From Mycolicibacterium peregrinum (GTDB lineage Bacteria; Actinomycetota; Actinomycetes; Mycobacteriales; Mycobacteriaceae): DNA of 64,000 bases. The position numbers and the translations under genes are program-made. Below, in pieces: positions 35,544-44,185 of this stretch. The stretch is from assembly GCF_002102345.1 (NCBI RefSeq), contig NZ_LQPP01000013.1:62001-126000 (forward strand), in the 5' to 3' direction. Each line of letters begins with the position of its first letter. Within the stretch, counting starts at the first letter, position 1. The notes under the pieces were generated by a model. That model was given only the letters and a program-made list of their open reading frames with translations. It made no database searches and had not been told where the DNA came from.

Positions 35544-36151
35544 CAGTGCTCTCCAAGGACGAGGCCGACGACGTAGGTCAGCCGATCGGCGATCTGGTGG
35601 TAGGTGAAGGCGCCGCTGCCTGCGTTGACCAGCGCGCCGAAAAATGTCATCTCCAAGGCGGACACGATCCGGGAATCGGCATCCGGCCCCACCGCCGAGC
35701 GGATGCGCTTGTGGATCTCGGCGCCGATCCGGTCACGCACTTTGCGCACCGCGGGATCGGTGCCCCCGCCCAGGAGGGCTGTGGTGCAGGCCGCCGCCAC
35801 CTCGGGCTCGTCGGCGACAACCAGGGTCAGCGCCCGCAGCGCCTTGTCGACGCGGGTGGTCATCGAGTCGTTGACGTCGGTGAAATACGGGCACTGGCTG
35901 ACCAGGTCCAGATACATCTCGGCGATCAAGTGGTTCTTCGACGAGAAGTACGTGTAGGCGGTGGCCGGTGCGACCCCGGCGCGGGCGGCGACCGCGCGCA
36001 CCGTCAGGTCGGCATAGGACGATTCGCGCAACATCTCCGTCCCGGCGGTCAGGACCTTGCGGAAGGTCTCCTCCTGCCGACGATTGCGCGGAGCTTCCTT
36101 GCCTGGCTCCCGAGCTGGTTCTGTGACTGCGGACACCGCATCGCTGGACAC
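35543..36151 (-). CDS. TetR-family regulator of the cyp123/aldA region (Rv0767c-like)
   Basis: The 202-residue repressor has an N-terminal helix-turn-helix (ADLTVRAVAARAGVAPATAYTYF, given here as two joined blocks of residues about 45-67) and a ligand-binding helical domain. It starts at GTG 36151 and is divergent from aldA. A palindrome GGACACATGTCC covers its start codon, and a related one lies next to the aldA start, so it probably represses itself and aldA. Its stop overlaps the cyp123 ATG. The ligand is unknown; an aldehyde or sterol-derived compound would suit the genes it flanks. Confidence 0.88.
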   Translation of the reverse strand: MSSDAVSAVTEPAREPGKEAPRNRRQEETFRKVLTAGTEMLRESSYADLTVRAVAARAGVAPATAYTYFSSKNHLIAEMYLDLVSQCPYFTDVNDSMTTRVDKALRALTLVVADEPEVAAACTTALLGGGTDPAVRKVRDRIGAEIHKRIRSAVGPDADSRIVSALEMTFFGALVNAGSGAFTYHQIADRLTYVVGLVLGEH

Positions 36152-36157
36152 ATGTCC
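36146..36157. promoter_or_regulatory. TetR operator candidate, site A
   Basis: GGACA-CA-TGTCC is a palindrome with perfect 5-base arms, and it overlaps the GTG start of the TetR gene. The same arms recur at 36303-36314. Confidence 0.55.
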
Positions 36158-36302
36158 AAGTTATCCGACGATGTCGCTGTTGGGCAAGTATGGACGGTGA
36201 AAGACCATGATGAACTGCATATTTTGCCGGTGGGGCGCAGCCGGGAGGGTGCACCCTTGCGGGTGTACATCGTCTGCGGCTATCGTTCGACACGAGACAG
36301 CC

Positions 36303-36314
36303 GGACAGTTGTCC
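36303..36314. promoter_or_regulatory. TetR operator candidate, site B
   Basis: GGACA-GT-TGTCC is a second copy of the palindrome, 26 bases before the aldA ATG, where a bound repressor would block aldA transcription. I found no third copy upstream of adhB. Confidence 0.55.
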
Positions 36315-36339
36315 AGAATTCGTGAAGTGGAGTTCACCG

Positions 36340-37809
36340 ATGCCGGTACTGGCCGATCGCCAGAGTCAACTGCTTATCGACGGCAAGCTCGTCGCCGGCG
36401 GTGGCGGCGTATTCGAGACCGTCAACCCCGCCACCGAGGAGGTGCTCGGCGTTGCGGCCGACGCGAACGCCGAGGACATGGGCAATGCCATCGAGGCGGC
36501 CCGTCGGGCGTTCGACGACACCGACTGGTCGACGAACCACGCGCTGCGGGTGCACTGCCTGCGCCAGCTGCGCGATGCGTTGCGCGAAAATATCGAGGAA
36601 TTGCGGGAATTGACGATCGCCGAGGTCGGCGCCCCCCGCATGCTCACTGCGGGCGCCCAACTGGAAGGCCCGATCGACGATCTGGCCTTCTCGGCCGACA
36701 CCGCCGAGAACTACGAGTGGACAACCGATCTCGGCCACGCCACCCCGCAGGGCATCCCAACCAACCGCAAGATCGCCCGCGAGGCGGTCGGCGTGGTCGG
36801 CGCCATCACCCCGTGGAACTTCCCGCACCAGATCAACCTGGCCAAGGTCGGCCCGGCCCTGGCGGCGGGCAACACCCTGATCCTCAAGCCGGCGCCCGAC
36901 ACGCCGTGGGCGGCCGCGGCCGTCGGCCAGATCATCGCCGAGCAGACCGACTTCCCGGCCGGGGTGATCAACATCGTCACCTCCAACGATCACGCTGTCG
37001 GTGCCCTGCTGTCCAAAGACCCTCGGGTGGACATGGTTTCGTTCACCGGGTCGACCGCGACCGGCCGGGCCGTGATGACCGACGCGGCGCTCACCCTCAA
37101 GAAGGTGTTCCTCGAGCTGGGCGGCAAGTCGGCTTTCCTGGTGCTCGACGACGCCGACCTGGCCGGGGCCTGCTCGATGGCCGCCTTCACGGTGGCCATG
37201 CATGCCGGACAGGGCTGCGCCATCACGACTCGTCTGGTGGTCCCGCGGGCGCGGTATGACGAGGCCGTCGAGGCCGCCGCGGCCACGTTGGGCGGCATCA
37301 AGCCCGGCGATCCCAACAGCAAGCGCACCGTGTGCGGCCCACTGATCTCGGCGCGCCAGCGCGACCGGGTGCAGTCCTACCTGGATCTCGCTCTGCAGGA
37401 GGGCGGTCGGTTCGCTTGCGGTGGTGGGCGTCCCGCTGACCTGGATACCGGATTCTTCATCGAGCCGACGGTGATCGCCGGCCTCGACAACACCGCCCGG
37501 GTGTCCCGCGAGGAGATCTTCGGCCCGGTGCTGACCGTGATCGCGCACGACGGTGACGACGACGCGGTGCGCATCGCCAACGATTCGCCCTACGGCCTGT
37601 CGGGCACCGTGTTCTCCGGTGACGACGCCCGCGCCCAGGCCGTGGCCTCGCGCATGCGAGTCGGCACCGTCAACGTCAACGGCGGCATCTGGTACTCGGC
37701 AGATGCCCCCTTCGGCGGATACAAGCAGTCCGGGATCGGCCGCGAGATGGGTGTGGCCGGCTTCGAGGAGTACACCGAGATCAAGTGCGTCGCGACGCTC
37801 GCGAACTAG
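36340..37809 (+). CDS. aldA: NAD-dependent aldehyde dehydrogenase AldA
   Basis: The 489-residue enzyme of the aldehyde dehydrogenase superfamily oxidises aldehydes to acids. It has catalytic N160 in TPWNFP, the general base E259 in LELGGK and the nucleophile C293 in GQGCAITTR, plus the cofactor motif FTGSTATG. I chose ATG 36340 (MPVLADRQSQ) because GTGGAG precedes it by seven bases. It begins a plus-strand run with an SDR, a 6PGDH-like dehydrogenase and a CMD-like protein, matching Rv0768-Rv0771. A palindrome just upstream suggests control by the divergent TetR protein. Confidence 0.94.
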   Translation: MPVLADRQSQLLIDGKLVAGGGGVFETVNPATEEVLGVAADANAEDMGNAIEAARRAFDDTDWSTNHALRVHCLRQLRDALRENIEELRELTIAEVGAPRMLTAGAQLEGPIDDLAFSADTAENYEWTTDLGHATPQGIPTNRKIAREAVGVVGAITPWNFPHQINLAKVGPALAAGNTLILKPAPDTPWAAAAVGQIIAEQTDFPAGVINIVTSNDHAVGALLSKDPRVDMVSFTGSTATGRAVMTDAALTLKKVFLELGGKSAFLVLDDADLAGACSMAAFTVAMHAGQGCAITTRLVVPRARYDEAVEAAAATLGGIKPGDPNSKRTVCGPLISARQRDRVQSYLDLALQEGGRFACGGGRPADLDTGFFIEPTVIAGLDNTARVSREEIFGPVLTVIAHDGDDDAVRIANDSPYGLSGTVFSGDDARAQAVASRMRVGTVNVNGGIWYSADAPFGGYKQSGIGREMGVAGFEEYTEIKCVATLAN

Positions 37810-37828
37810 ACGACTGAGGAGATTTTCG

Positions 37829-38581
37829 ATGGGACAGTTCGATAACAAGGTGGCCATCGTCACCGGAGCCGGTGGCGGGATCGGCCAGGCCTACGCCGAG
37901 GCGCTGGCTCGCGAAGGCGCGGCCGTCGTGGTCGCCGACATCAACACCGAAGGCGCGCAGAAGGTCGCCGACGGCATCAAGGGCGAGGGCGGCAACGCGC
38001 TGGCCGTGCGGGTCGACGTCTCCGACATCGACTCGGCCAAGGACATGGCGGCGCAGACGCTTTCGGAGTTCGGCGGCATCGACTACCTGGTCAACAACGC
38101 CGCGATCTTCGGCGGCATGAAGCTGGACTTCCTGCTCACCGTCGACTGGGACTACTACAAGAAGTTCATGAGCGTGAACCTCGACGGCGCGCTGGTGTGC
38201 ACCCGCGCGGTGTACCGCAAGATGGCCAAGCGAGGTGGCGGCGCGATCGTCAACCAGTCCTCGACGGCGGCCTGGCTGTACGCCAACTACTACGGCCTGG
38301 CCAAGGTGGGCATCAACGGCCTGACCCAGCAGCTTTCCCGCGAGCTCGGCGGGCAGAACATCCGCATCAACGCCATCGCGCCAGGTCCCATCGACACCGA
38401 GGCCAACCGCACCACCACACCCAAGGAGATGGTGGACGACATCGTCAAGGGAATCCCGTTGTCCCGCATGGGGCAGCCGGAGGATCTGGTGGGCATGTGC
38501 CTGTTCCTGCTGAGCGATCAGGCCAAGTGGATCACCGGCCAGATCTTCAATGTCGACGGCGGACAGATCATCCGGTCATGA
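37829..38581 (+). CDS. Short-chain dehydrogenase (Rv0769-like)
   Basis: The 250-residue SDR of the FabG/FabL type has TGAGGGIG (residues 12-19), NNAA, SST and YYGLAK as the catalytic elements, and ends WITGQIFNVDGGQ. A GAGGAG ribosome-binding site lies before the ATG, 19 bases after the aldA stop. The stop overlaps the next gene as ATGA. It is likely to handle a hydroxy or keto intermediate of the same pathway as aldA; the identity of this pathway is unknown. Confidence 0.92.
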   Translation: MGQFDNKVAIVTGAGGGIGQAYAEALAREGAAVVVADINTEGAQKVADGIKGEGGNALAVRVDVSDIDSAKDMAAQTLSEFGGIDYLVNNAAIFGGMKLDFLLTVDWDYYKKFMSVNLDGALVCTRAVYRKMAKRGGGAIVNQSSTAAWLYANYYGLAKVGINGLTQQLSRELGGQNIRINAIAPGPIDTEANRTTTPKEMVDDIVKGIPLSRMGQPEDLVGMCLFLLSDQAKWITGQIFNVDGGQIIRS

Positions 38582-39459
38582 GCACCGACGAGCGCTTGCG
38601 CGAGGAGCCGACGGGCACTGCGAAGTACGGCTACATCGGCCTGGGCAACATGGGCGCCCCGATGGCCAAACGGCTGGCCGAATGGCCCGGCGGGTTCATT
38701 GTCTACGACGTGCGTGCCGAATCCATGGCGCCGTTCGAGGAGCTCGGTGCGACGCTGGCCGACAGCGCGGCCGATGTCGCCGAAGCCGACATCATCAGCA
38801 TCACGGTGCTCAACGACGAGCAGGTGCGTTCGGTGATTGCCGACTTGGCACCAAAGGTCAAGCCGGAGACCGTGATCGTGATCCACTCGACGATCAGCGA
38901 CACCACCGCCGCCGAGCTGGCCGAGCAGTACCAGCCGCAGGGTATCCACATCGTCGATGCCCCGGTCAGCGGTGGCGGTGCGGCCGCCGAGAAGGGCGAG
39001 CTGGCCATCATGGTCGGCGCGGAGCGGCCCGTCTACGAGCGGATCAAGCCCGCGCTCAAGCAGTTCGGCTCGATGGTGATCCACGCCGGCGAACCGGGTG
39101 CCGGTACTCGGATGAAGCTGGCCCGCAACATGCTGACCTTCACCTCGTATGCCGCGGCGTGCGAAGCGATGAAGCTGGCCGAGGCCGCTGGGCTGGACCT
39201 CGGCGCGCTGGGCCGCGTGGTGCGTCACACCGACGCGCTGACCAGCGGGCCGGGCGCCATCATCGTGCGGGAGAACATGGCCGAGCTGACCCCGGACCAC
39301 TGGCTCTACGACGCCTTCACCCACACCCGGGGACTGGGGGAGAAGGACCTGAGCCTGGCCATCGGCCTGGGCGATGTTGTGGGAGTGGATCTTCCGTTGG
39401 CCCAGGTGGCCTTGCAACGGCTCGCTGAGGGCCTCGGCGTACCGCACGAGAACGACTAG
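38578..39459 (+). CDS. 6-phosphogluconate dehydrogenase-like NAD-binding protein (Rv0770-like)
   Basis: The 293-residue protein is a beta-hydroxyacid dehydrogenase. It has YIGLGNMGAPMAKRL at the N-terminus, DAPVSGGGAAAEKGELAIMV for the substrate site, and the catalytic-lysine motif GAGTRMKLARNML. It is coupled to the SDR by a 4-base overlap. With aldA, the SDR and the CMD-like gene it forms a unit conserved across mycobacteria. The specific substrate, a 3-hydroxy acid by family logic, is not known. Confidence 0.9.
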   Translation: MSTDERLREEPTGTAKYGYIGLGNMGAPMAKRLAEWPGGFIVYDVRAESMAPFEELGATLADSAADVAEADIISITVLNDEQVRSVIADLAPKVKPETVIVIHSTISDTTAAELAEQYQPQGIHIVDAPVSGGGAAAEKGELAIMVGAERPVYERIKPALKQFGSMVIHAGEPGAGTRMKLARNMLTFTSYAAACEAMKLAEAAGLDLGALGRVVRHTDALTSGPGAIIVRENMAELTPDHWLYDAFTHTRGLGEKDLSLAIGLGDVVGVDLPLAQVALQRLAEGLGVPHEND

Positions 39460-39470
39460 GAGAACTTTCT

Positions 39471-39914
39471 ATGGACGAGTTGCGCGCCAAGGGCCTGGCC
39501 AAGATGAACGAGGTCTACGGCTGGGAGATGCCGAACATCGAGGGAGATCCCTACTTCGATCTCACCGTCGACCACCTGTTCGGCAGCATCTGGACCAAGC
39601 CCGGGCTGTCGATGCGGGAGAAGCGGCTGATGACGCTGTCGGCGGTGACCGCGGTCGGCTCGCAGGACCTCGCCGAGATCCAGGTCAATGCCGCGTTGCT
39701 CAACGGTGAGTTCACCGAGGAAGAGCTCAAGGACATCGCGATCTTCCTCACGCAGTACCTGGGCTTCCCGCTCGGTTCTGCGCTCAACGGCACGGTGTCC
39801 AAGGTGGTGGCCAAGCGTCGCAAGGCCGCCGAGAAGGGACTGGCCGAGGATCGCAAGGCCAATGTGAATGCGGCAGTCAAGATGAACACCGGGAGCGAGC
39901 TCGATGACAAGTAG
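39471..39914 (+). CDS. Carboxymuconolactone-decarboxylase-family protein (Rv0771-like)
   Basis: The 147-residue all-helical protein has the CMD fold (DLFGS-like HLFGSIWTKPGLSMREKRLM, then AALLNGEFTEEELKDIAIF). The CxxC pair of AhpD-type members is absent, so it is not a disulfide reductase. It is more like the gamma-CMD decarboxylase branch. It follows the dehydrogenase by 11 bases and overlaps the next gene by 11 bases. Confidence 0.88.
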   Translation: MDELRAKGLAKMNEVYGWEMPNIEGDPYFDLTVDHLFGSIWTKPGLSMREKRLMTLSAVTAVGSQDLAEIQVNAALLNGEFTEEELKDIAIFLTQYLGFPLGSALNGTVSKVVAKRRKAAEKGLAEDRKANVNAAVKMNTGSELDDK

Positions 39915-41130
39915 GTACGCCTCGCTCACCCGTGAGCAGCTGGTCAAACTGGTACCTGAGCTGCTGCTGATGGGGCAGCTCATCGACCGGTCCGGAATGG
40001 CGTGGTGCATCAGCAGTTTCGGTCGCGAGGCGATGCTGCAGATCGCGATCGAGGAGTGGATGGCGGCCAGCCCCATCTACACCAAGCGGATGCAGAAGGC
40101 GCTGAAGTACGAGGGCGTCGACGTCATCACGATCTTCAAGGGCCTCCAGCTCGACATCGGCGCCCCGCCGCAGTTCATGGACTTCCGTTACATCGTGCAC
40201 GACCGCTGGAACGGCGAGTTCTACCTCGATCACTGCGGCGCACTGCTCGACGTCGAGCCGATGGGCGAGGAGTACGTGCGGGGCATGTGCCACGACATCG
40301 AGGACCCCACCTTCGACGCCACCGCACTGGCCACCAACCGCAAGGCGCAGATCCGGCCCATCCACCGGCCTCCGCGGGTTCCGGCGGACCGGCATCCGCA
40401 CTGCGCGTGGACGGTCAAGATCGACGAGTCCTACCCCGACGTGCCGGATCTGCCTGCGCTGGAAGTGATGTGGCGGACCAGGGCGGCTCAGCTGGAACTC
40501 GACCCGATCGACGAGTCCGATGAGGGCGCCTCCGACTACTCCGGTCCGCTGGTGTCCGACTTCGACTTCGCCTCGTTCTCCCATTCGGCCCTGGTGCGGA
40601 TGGCCGACGAGGTGTGCCTGCAGATGCACCTGCTGAACCTGTCGTTCGTCATCACGGTGGGCGCCCGCGCCGGCGCCGACACCGCGCTGGCCACCGACAT
40701 CTGCACCAAGCAGCTGATCGGCGTCGCCGGTATCGGTGCCGAACGGATCCACCGGGCCCTGGATCTGCCCGGCGGCATCGAGGGTGCGATCAAGGTGGCC
40801 GAACTGCATCCGCTGTTCAACCCTGTCGCCTACGTGGACACCGAATTCGGACCGGATGTCATCACGGTGCGCCGCTCAGCGGCACACCAGGACGGCGCCT
40901 GGGTGTCACTGGTGACACCGGCCGAGGTGCGGCCGCTGCAGGCCATCGTGCAGGCGGTGGATCCTCGTCTGGACGTCGAGGTCGGCGGCAGCGATCAGGA
41001 GTGGATTGCTCGTATCGTCGAAACCGACACCGCGGCAAAGGAGCTCGGCGAGGTAGCCGTGGTGAAGTTCAGTGGCGGTGCGTCCTTCGTGTTCGAGCCG
41101 CGGAAGTCGCTGCCGCTGACGGTGGTGTGA
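39904..41130 (+). CDS. Unknown protein at the end of the aldA operon
   Basis: The 408-residue protein starts inside the CMD-like gene (11-base overlap), which argues for the same operon. It has a helical N-terminal part, a His/Cys-bearing middle (VHDRWNGEFYLDHCGALLDV, then MCHDIEDPTFDA) and a second half around HAALV-type helices with VCLQMHLLNLSFVITVG. The clustered His, Asp and Cys residues could form a metal site or an active site. A loose resemblance to thiazoline-carboxylate hydrolase-like folds is possible but not secure. I do not recognise a definite family. Confidence 0.7.
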   Translation: MTSRYASLTREQLVKLVPELLLMGQLIDRSGMAWCISSFGREAMLQIAIEEWMAASPIYTKRMQKALKYEGVDVITIFKGLQLDIGAPPQFMDFRYIVHDRWNGEFYLDHCGALLDVEPMGEEYVRGMCHDIEDPTFDATALATNRKAQIRPIHRPPRVPADRHPHCAWTVKIDESYPDVPDLPALEVMWRTRAAQLELDPIDESDEGASDYSGPLVSDFDFASFSHSALVRMADEVCLQMHLLNLSFVITVGARAGADTALATDICTKQLIGVAGIGAERIHRALDLPGGIEGAIKVAELHPLFNPVAYVDTEFGPDVITVRRSAAHQDGAWVSLVTPAEVRPLQAIVQAVDPRLDVEVGGSDQEWIARIVETDTAAKELGEVAVVKFSGGASFVFEPRKSLPLTVV

Positions 41131-41155
41131 GAGGCGCCGGCCGGCGAGAGGCTCT

Positions 41156-41629
41156 CTAGTCGGCCGGTACAGCCAGCATCAGATACCCGTCACCCCAAGG
41201 CTCCACAATCACGTCGGCAGGGAAGGTGGCGCGGTGGCCCTGGCTCCGCAGGTAATCGCCTTCGACCCCAGCGGCTTTGATCGGTTTCCCGTTCTGCTCG
41301 AAGACCAGCAGGCTTGCTTGCGAGTCGTAGGAGCTGCTCTTGATGACGGGTGAACCCACGGTCTTTTCGATGGACTCGCGGCTGGTGTATTCGTGGAAGA
41401 GATGCACCTCGTCCCAATCCCAGCTGGTGAAATCGCTGAGTCGGCCTGTCTTCTTCTCGTGCAGAAGGCTTTCCAGGCCATCGTTCAGCCTCTGGTCGTT
41501 GTAGTCGATATCCATCGACGGCCTCAGTGCCTGCCCGACCAGGTCACAGCCGGTCAGGGAGAGGCAGAGCAGCGCAACGATGAACGTGATCCTTGTGGTC
41601 CTGACGATATTCACTCGGTTGGCGCCCAT
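41156..41629 (-). CDS. Small lipoprotein of unknown function
   Basis: The 157-residue protein has a basic N-terminus, a hydrophobic stretch and the lipobox SLTGC with the acylated cysteine near residue 28. The mature part is a mixed alpha/beta domain (WDWDEVHLFHEYTSRESIEK, later VIVEPWGDGYLML). Its ATG shares one base with the stop of the upstream lipoprotein gene (TGATG), so the two are coupled. It is the last of three minus-strand genes that start with an EspA/EspE-like protein. Confidence 0.75.
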   Translation of the reverse strand: MGANRVNIVRTTRITFIVALLCLSLTGCDLVGQALRPSMDIDYNDQRLNDGLESLLHEKKTGRLSDFTSWDWDEVHLFHEYTSRESIEKTVGSPVIKSSSYDSQASLLVFEQNGKPIKAAGVEGDYLRSQGHRATFPADVIVEPWGDGYLMLAVPAD

Positions 41630-42255
41630 CAGTGCTCCGCTCTTTCGAGACCGTCGAGTATCGCCAGAGTGACTCGCTCGCTGTCGGGGAGTCCGAGTGC
41701 GCTTGAGTTGATCAGCGCTGTACCGGTGAGCCGATACGCGCTGTGGCCCCCGTCGGCTCGTTCACTGTTGAGTAGCAGGGTGCCCGGGTCGGGGCTCTCC
41801 GCCGTGCGGCGGTAGTACCCGGTACCCGTGCTGATGCAGCCGGGTACAGCCGCTGCGAGCCGGTCGAACGTTGCCTGTGCGGTCGCAGTGTCCGGGTAGA
41901 CGGCAATCGCCTGACGGACGTCCGCCATGATGGGAAGCACCGGAGCGTCCAGATCGGCACCGTAACCGGCGGCATCGAACTGCTTCCAATCGGATCCGAA
42001 CACGGTGGGCGGGTCGAACACCGCGCGACATGGTTCGGGGATGTCCGGCACTGCAGAGGGCGCGGTGGCGCGCAACTCCGGTATGTCGTGAAATCCGGCA
42101 ACCCCGGAGATGGCCCGCACCTCTTCGACGGGAAGTACCACGCCTGCAAGTGCATTGGTGCTCTGCACGGGCGCTGACGGCATGGCTCCGTCAGTTCCGC
42201 AAGCCGTCATCGCGAAGGTGACACAGCAGAAAGCTGCTGTACAGAAACGGATCAC
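41629..42255 (-). CDS. Lipoprotein with a PknH-type extracellular sensor domain
   Basis: The 208-residue lipoprotein has the lipobox AMTAC (cysteine at about residue 19) and a domain like the extracellular part of PknH. The domain has CRAVFDPPTVFGSDWKQF, VLPIMADVRQAIAVYPD, a paired cysteine in VPGCIS, and closing strands. Mycobacteria carry this domain in LppH/LppR-like proteins; it is thought to bind an outside ligand. It overlaps the EspA/EspE-like gene by ATGA upstream. Confidence 0.82.
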   Translation of the reverse strand: MIRFCTAAFCCVTFAMTACGTDGAMPSAPVQSTNALAGVVLPVEEVRAISGVAGFHDIPELRATAPSAVPDIPEPCRAVFDPPTVFGSDWKQFDAAGYGADLDAPVLPIMADVRQAIAVYPDTATAQATFDRLAAAVPGCISTGTGYYRRTAESPDPGTLLLNSERADGGHSAYRLTGTALINSSALGLPDSERVTLAILDGLERAEH

Positions 42256-43127
42256 AGCCGCCTCGTCCTCGGCATGTCGACATTGCCGGCCGTGGGCGTC
42301 GTCGGTACCCCGGTAGCACCGGAAAAGCGCGGTTGATTACTCGGCCCGCCACCCTGCGCAACGGGGGGTGGGACTCCCGCTCCTTCGATACCGAGCTCGA
42401 CACCCTCCTGCGCCAGGTCGGCCTGTTCTTTGGCCAATGCCCTCCGCTCCTCATTCCAGGCGATCTTCACCCCCTCAGGAGCGCTCTCCGGCGGCCTGGT
42501 CGCCGTGAGTTTCGCAACCTTCTGATTCCACTCGTTGAGTTTCACGAACCATTCCGCGACCTTCTCGTCGTGGGTGCGATTGTCGTCTGCAGTGACCGGC
42601 GGCGGATTCTCCTTCAAGCCCGAGGCCTTCCTGCTTTCGCCTTTGATCGCGTCGTATTCCCCTCGGATATCGTCGACTTTGCGTCCGATGGCGCGCATTT
42701 CCTCGGTGGACCGTTGGACGGTGTCGCTGACCTGGCTGAGACCCTTGCGGGCCAGAATCATCCGCATCGTTTCGCCGGACTGTCCGCCGGGGATCGAAGC
42801 GTCGGCGGCGTCGACCCATTTTTGCAGGTCGTCGAGGTTACGCCGGCCTGCCGAGACTACTGCCGCGGAATTGCTGACCTCGGCGGCCATGCGCTGATCG
42901 AGATCCGCGAGCTTGCCGAAGACAGCGGCATGTTCGGCGTTCTTTGCCGCGTAGGCCTGCGAGGCCGTGCCCTGCCATCGGTCGTCGGGCGCTGCGGACG
43001 CGATCGTGGCCTGCATCTCGCGGAGTCGTGCGCTGCCGTCGAACGAGTCACCGGTGGTCGGAGCACCTTCACCGAACGTGGTGCGTGCCTGCGACCACGT
43101 CGTGTAAAAGGCGTCGAGTGCCCCCAC
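42252..43127 (-). CDS. EspA/EspE-like putative ESX-secreted protein
   Basis: The 291-residue protein opens with GALDAFYTTWSQARTTFGEG and has a helical domain with the WxG turn RWQGTASQAYAAKN (about residues 48-61). It resembles the EspA/EspE family of ESX-1-associated substrates. The middle is a long coiled-coil, and the C-terminus is Pro/Gly-rich. The exact YxxxD/E signal is not seen, so secretion is inference. The start is GTG 43127, with a G-rich stretch upstream. No ESX apparatus gene is near; the gene heads an operon of two lipoproteins. Confidence 0.75.
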   Translation of the reverse strand: MGALDAFYTTWSQARTTFGEGAPTTGDSFDGSARLREMQATIASAAPDDRWQGTASQAYAAKNAEHAAVFGKLADLDQRMAAEVSNSAAVVSAGRRNLDDLQKWVDAADASIPGGQSGETMRMILARKGLSQVSDTVQRSTEEMRAIGRKVDDIRGEYDAIKGESRKASGLKENPPPVTADDNRTHDEKVAEWFVKLNEWNQKVAKLTATRPPESAPEGVKIAWNEERRALAKEQADLAQEGVELGIEGAGVPPPVAQGGGPSNQPRFSGATGVPTTPTAGNVDMPRTRRL

Positions 43128-43244
43128 AAGTACCCCCGGACGAATCGAGATCTCAAGTCTAAATCCCGGCAAACCCTCCTCGAGCGCCAATTCCACCTTC
43201 GAGCCGACGCTGGTCTGCCGGTTTGAGGATCTAGAGTCGCGGGG

Positions 43245-43958
43245 GTGGGCATCGCAACAGTCCGCGTATGTGCCCTGATGGTGGGTCTGTTGACCGGGGG
43301 CGCGACGGCGTGTGCCGGTGGAGCGCCGGAGTCGGTGCGGGCACCGGACGCCCGCTCCGGCGCACCGCATGATCCGCCGCCCAGCGCAAAGCCAGAAGAA
43401 CCCGCCCGGGTGCAGCCGGTGAACGCGGCCGGCCTGGGTGGCAGCTGGCGACCGGAATGCCCGGTGCCACCCGCCGAACTGCGCCGAATCACCCTGTCGT
43501 ACATCGGCTTCGACGGTCGATCGCACCGCGGCGAGTTGGTGGTGAACCGTGACGCGGTCAGCGATGTGATCGCGGTATTTCAGCGCTTGTACTCGGCGCG
43601 ATTCCCGATCGAGAAGATGCGGACGGCCGATCGCTACCCGCGTGCCGACGACGAGCTGTCGATGCAGGACAACAACACCTCGGCATTCAATTGCCGGCCA
43701 CTCCCGAGTGGGTCGTGGTCATTGCACGCCTACGGCCGTGCGGTCGACATCAACCCGCTGATCAACCCGTACATCTCGGCTTCCGGTGACTTGCAGCCGG
43801 CCACCGCGCGGGCATACCTGGACCGCACCCGCACCGACCCTGGGATGATCCGCGACGGTGACATCGTGGTGCGGACCTTCGCCGCACGTGGCTGGCGGTG
43901 GGGCGGGCATTGGCGTGATCCCGTGGACTACCAGCATTTCGAGCGGCCACCCGGCTAG
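43245..43958 (+). CDS. Lipoprotein of the M15 D-Ala-D-Ala carboxypeptidase-like family
   Basis: The 237-residue protein has a lipobox TGGATAC with cysteine at about residue 23, a Pro-rich linker, and an M15 peptidase domain. The domain has SLHAYGRAVDINP (zinc His and Asp) and WGGHWRDPVDYQHFE (catalytic region and final His). Such enzymes cut cell-wall peptides near D-Ala. The start is GTG 43245, and the gene is divergent from the EspA/EspE-like gene with a 117-base gap. Confidence 0.82.
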   Translation: MGIATVRVCALMVGLLTGGATACAGGAPESVRAPDARSGAPHDPPPSAKPEEPARVQPVNAAGLGGSWRPECPVPPAELRRITLSYIGFDGRSHRGELVVNRDAVSDVIAVFQRLYSARFPIEKMRTADRYPRADDELSMQDNNTSAFNCRPLPSGSWSLHAYGRAVDINPLINPYISASGDLQPATARAYLDRTRTDPGMIRDGDIVVRTFAARGWRWGGHWRDPVDYQHFERPPG

Positions 43959-44185
43959 GTGGTGTGCATGACCAGGTGGACGAAGCGGACGCTGGCGCCC
44001 GGCGGTAGGACGATGCCACCGAATTCGCTTGCCTGCCTTATCAATTCTGGACGGGTAGAAGTCTCGTCACGGGAACCGAGCATGCGCCCGACCGGGTCGC
44101 CGGGTGACGCACAGGCCACCGTCATACGGAGTGTCACTGCGACAACCCCGAGCCGGGACGAACATTTCGTCGGCATCAGGATCAT
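43955..44185 (-). CDS. Short lipoprotein-like ORF, possibly a remnant
   Basis: The ATG directly follows the stop of the TetR gene (TGAATG). The 76-residue product has a possible lipobox (MTVAC) after a basic, fairly hydrophobic N-terminus. It then runs into ELIRQASEFGGIVLPPGASV, a kind of segment that begins larger mycobacterial lipoproteins, but it stops soon after. This suggests a truncated lipoprotein gene. Codon use is less GC3-rich than in its neighbours. Function, if any, is unknown. Its last 4 bases overlap the end of the convergent M15 gene. Confidence 0.4.
   Translation of the reverse strand: MILMPTKCSSRLGVVAVTLRMTVACASPGDPVGRMLGSRDETSTRPELIRQASEFGGIVLPPGASVRFVHLVMHTT

Noticed and set aside
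41135..41156. CGCCGGCCGGCG palindrome and GAGAG-G-CTCTC between two convergent genes as a terminator
   Set aside because: The first has no loop and the second has a one-base loop. There is no T-run, so a hairpin terminator is not supported.
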